6,041 nt of DNA from VMCP01 sp964408945. GTDB lineage: Bacteria > Bacteroidota > Bacteroidia > NS11-12g > UBA955. Below, piece after piece: positions 4,631 to 6,041 of this stretch (its first letter is position 1; every line of letters begins with the position of its first letter). The stretch lies in contig CAYPBJ010000056.1 of NCBI GenBank assembly GCA_964408945.1, positions 1 to 6,041 of the forward strand, written 5' to 3'. The notes below the pieces were generated by a model. The model was not told the DNA's origin and did not search any database. It was given only the letters and a program-made list of their open reading frames with translations. Made by a program: the position numbers and the translations under genes.

Positions 4631-6041
4631 TTATAATGAATTTGTAACTGACAATCGTTTTTCAATGAGTTCTTCACCAGAGCCAGACAAGGCTTCGCCG
4701 CGTGAAACTCCAATCTTCTCTACAATATGAGCTGCATCGTATACTTGTTTTTCCTCTTCAGAAATACTTATTGGATTGTTTGCTGCTGGTCCAACTGGAC
4801 CAACGGCAGGGACGGAATTTGGTTGATTGGCCTGTCCTGTATTTGCCAAAGAAACTGGTACTTGGGCAGTTATTGGTGTTGAAGCAGTATTTGGTTGATT
4901 AGCCTGCCCTGTGTTTGACGAAGAAACTGGCACTGGGGCAGTTACTGGTGTTGAGGCAGTATTTGGTTGATTAGCCTGCCCTGTGCCTGTTTCTTCAGCC
5001 TTTACAGCCTCAATAACCTTATCGACATCCGTAACCGAAACACTTCCAAGTGATTTTACAATTTCTTTTGCAACAGATTTTTTTGATATTTTATCTGTTG
5101 ATTTTAAATTAGTTTGATTGGCCTGAACTGCATTTGTGGGTGGGCTTGTTGGTGGTACTGGGGTTGAGGCAGTATTCTGTGGAGAATTCTGCGTTGCATT
5201 TGTAGATGGGCCGATTGGTGGGACTGTAGACGCGGCAGTGTTTGATAGAGTATTCTGTGCAGCAGCTTTTTGCAACTGTCTTTTCTTGTAGTAATTCCGA
5301 CCCATTTTTGCCAATTTGATGGCTCCCATAGTTCCGCCAATTACTCCAGCAGCGATTGCAAGCGGCAATCCGCCTCCAGCTGCAATACCAGCAATGGCGA
5401 GAGAACCTCCCACTATTTTCAACGCTGAAAATGCCATCCTCTGATATTTTTTGTTTTTAACAAAACTTAACCATCCCTTACCTATTTTTGATTTCGGTAT
5501 GAATTTTCGGTGTTTTAACCAATTTTTGCCATCCATGACCAAATTATATCCACCTTGAAGAATAGTCAAACCTCCAGAAAGACCACCTAAAACATTGGAT
5601 AATAATGTTGTCCCCGCAGCGCCCGCTGCCGCGCTGATTTTTACCCCAGAAGATATAGTCGTTAGAGCACCTTTTAAAAACGACACTAATCCTTCTTTTT
5701 TGCTTTCATTGCCTAATTTAACACCTGCTAAATCGTTTTTCTTTTTTGAATCTGCTTCTCTTTTTCTTCCACGCTTAATACTATTAATACTCGTGAACAT
5801 TGTTATTATCCCCATTAAACCGGAGACTGAACCTATAGCTAGATCTGCTTGATTTGTACTCTTGCTCAAATCACCTACTTGTTCTTTAATACCTTGCTCA
5901 TCACCAGATTGATTTGTCGATGTTCCTCCTGTTGTTGACTCCTGACCAACTGGAGAACCAGTTGTTCCTGTTCCTGTAGTTGTTTCGGTTGTCGAGGTTC
6001 CTCCTGTTGTCGACTCTTGACCAACCGTAGAACCAGTTGTT
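4631..6041 (-). CDS. large repeat-rich protein with Gly/Ala hydrophobic blocks, N-terminus off window
   Basis: The frame is open to the right edge, giving 469 visible residues; a TTG at 5867-5869 that could pass for a start is read as internal Leu. Numbering from that codon, upstream lies a Thr/Gly/Ser-rich repeat (TTGSxVGQESTTGGTST twice). Then follow a hydrophobic stretch (9-29), a Lys/Arg-rich loop (32-58), a Gly/Ala-rich hydrophobic block (61-115), a basic segment (116-145) and a second block (146-188, including SLAIAGIAAGGGLPLAIAAG) ending in RNYYKKRQLQK. The C-terminal half alternates Asn/Thr/Pro-rich repeats with a small charged helical segment (255-293) and ends in a charged helical tail (369-405). 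I recognise no named domain. The blocks look like glycine-zipper membrane-active regions and, from memory, recall regions in large effector-like proteins encoded with extracellular contractile injection systems; no such genes are in view, so that is weak inference. The gene is convergent with the beta-barrel gene. Confidence 0.75.
   Translation of the reverse strand, partial: TTGSTVGQESTTGGTSTTETTTGTGTTGSPVGQESTTGGTSTNQSGDEQGIKEQVGDLSKSTNQADLAIGSVSGLMGIITMFTSINSIKRGRKREADSKKKNDLAGVKLGNESKKEGLVSFLKGALTTISSGVKISAAAGAAGTTLLSNVLGGLSGGLTILQGGYNLVMDGKNWLKHRKFIPKSKIGKGWLSFVKNKKYQRMAFSALKIVGGSLAIAGIAAGGGLPLAIAAGVIGGTMGAIKLAKMGRNYYKKRQLQKAAAQNTLSNTAASTVPPIGPSTNATQNSPQNTASTPVPPTSPPTNAVQANQTNLKSTDKISKKSVAKEIVKSLGSVSVTDVDKVIEAVKAEETGTGQANQPNTASTPVTAPVPVSSSNTGQANQPNTASTPITAQVPVSLANTGQANQPNSVPAVGPVGPAANNPISISEEEKQVYDAAHIVEKIGVSRGEALSGSGEELIEKRLSVTNSL
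4818..4989 (-). repeat. 72-bp coding repeat (24 residues)
   Basis: Copies begin on the plus strand at 4818, 4890 and 4962, exactly 72 bp apart; two are full and the third partial. Each encodes TGQANQPN followed by a Thr/Pro/Val-rich stretch (TASTPVTAPVPVSSSN in one copy, TASTPITAQVPVSLAN in the next); the third protein copy diverges into SVPAVGPVGPAA. DNA identity between copies is high, suggesting recent duplication. Likely a flexible linker. Confidence 0.85.
5117..5242 (-). repeat. 66-bp degenerate coding repeat (22 residues)
   Basis: Two protein copies 22 residues apart share NTA-S-T-PP-P-TNA-Q-N. The first begins NTAASTVPP and the second NTASTPVPP. The second is close to the NTASTPV start found in the 24-residue repeats further downstream, so both families probably share an origin. 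They are separated by the charged helical segment. Confidence 0.65.
5915..6040 (-). repeat. 75-bp coding repeat (25 residues) at the right edge
   Basis: TTGSTVGQESTTGGTST (5990-6040) and TTGSPVGQESTTGGTST (5915-5965) match at 16 of 17 residues and start 75 bp apart, with the Thr-rich spacer TETTTGTG between them. More copies may lie beyond the edge. The composition suggests an extended, possibly surface or secreted linker, but that is inference. Confidence 0.8.

Noticed and set aside
5104..5340. Gln/His-rich 78-residue minus-strand frame
   Set aside because: It is a shifted reading of the repeat-rich gene; its composition follows from the coding repeats in the main frame.
5867..5869. TTG as the start codon of the right-hand gene
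   Set aside because: The same frame stays open for 57 more codons to the window edge and encodes a clear 25-residue repeat, so TTG is an internal Leu.

Overview
The window looks like a stretch of a Bacteroidota chromosome, probably Flavobacteriales-like. Three things suggest this: AT-rich genes, start regions without usual Shine-Dalgarno spacing, and -7 boxes of the form TAnnTTTG just before three of the start codons. Protein content agrees: a LuxC-type acyl-CoA reductase of the kind common in this phylum and a small outer-membrane beta-barrel protein. Genus-level placement is a guess.

Layout. Bases 1-1410 (+) hold the 3' part of an ArnT/PMT-like membrane glycosyltransferase whose N-terminus lies off the left edge. 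A full Bacteroidota-type promoter (1431-1462) then drives an arginase-family ureohydrolase (1474-2415, +). A 228-bp convergent gap follows, filled with a 17-bp tandem repeat, hairpins and a 126-bp array of 7-bp units. The array runs into the end of the acyl-CoA reductase gene (2644-3684, -). That gene is divergent, across only 40 bp, from an outer-membrane beta-barrel gene (3725-4441, +). A second convergent gap (4442-4630) holds a 168-bp array of 7-bp units with a long inverted repeat inside. From 4631 to the right edge (-) lies the C-terminal 469 residues of a large repeat-rich, Gly/Ala-hydrophobic protein whose start is outside the window.

The genes do not form one obvious pathway. The most unusual material is the intergenic DNA. 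Both convergent gaps, and neither the divergent nor the co-directional gap, carry arrays that keep an unbroken 7-bp phase while the heptamer sequence changes from class to class. Part of the two arrays is the same ordered block in opposite orientation, so it flanks the reductase/beta-barrel pair as inverted repeats. In the reductase gene the array supplies the last codons and the stop codon. The right-hand protein is the second point of interest: internal 22-, 24- and 25-residue repeats and two long glycine-zipper-like hydrophobic blocks in a protein with no recognised domain.
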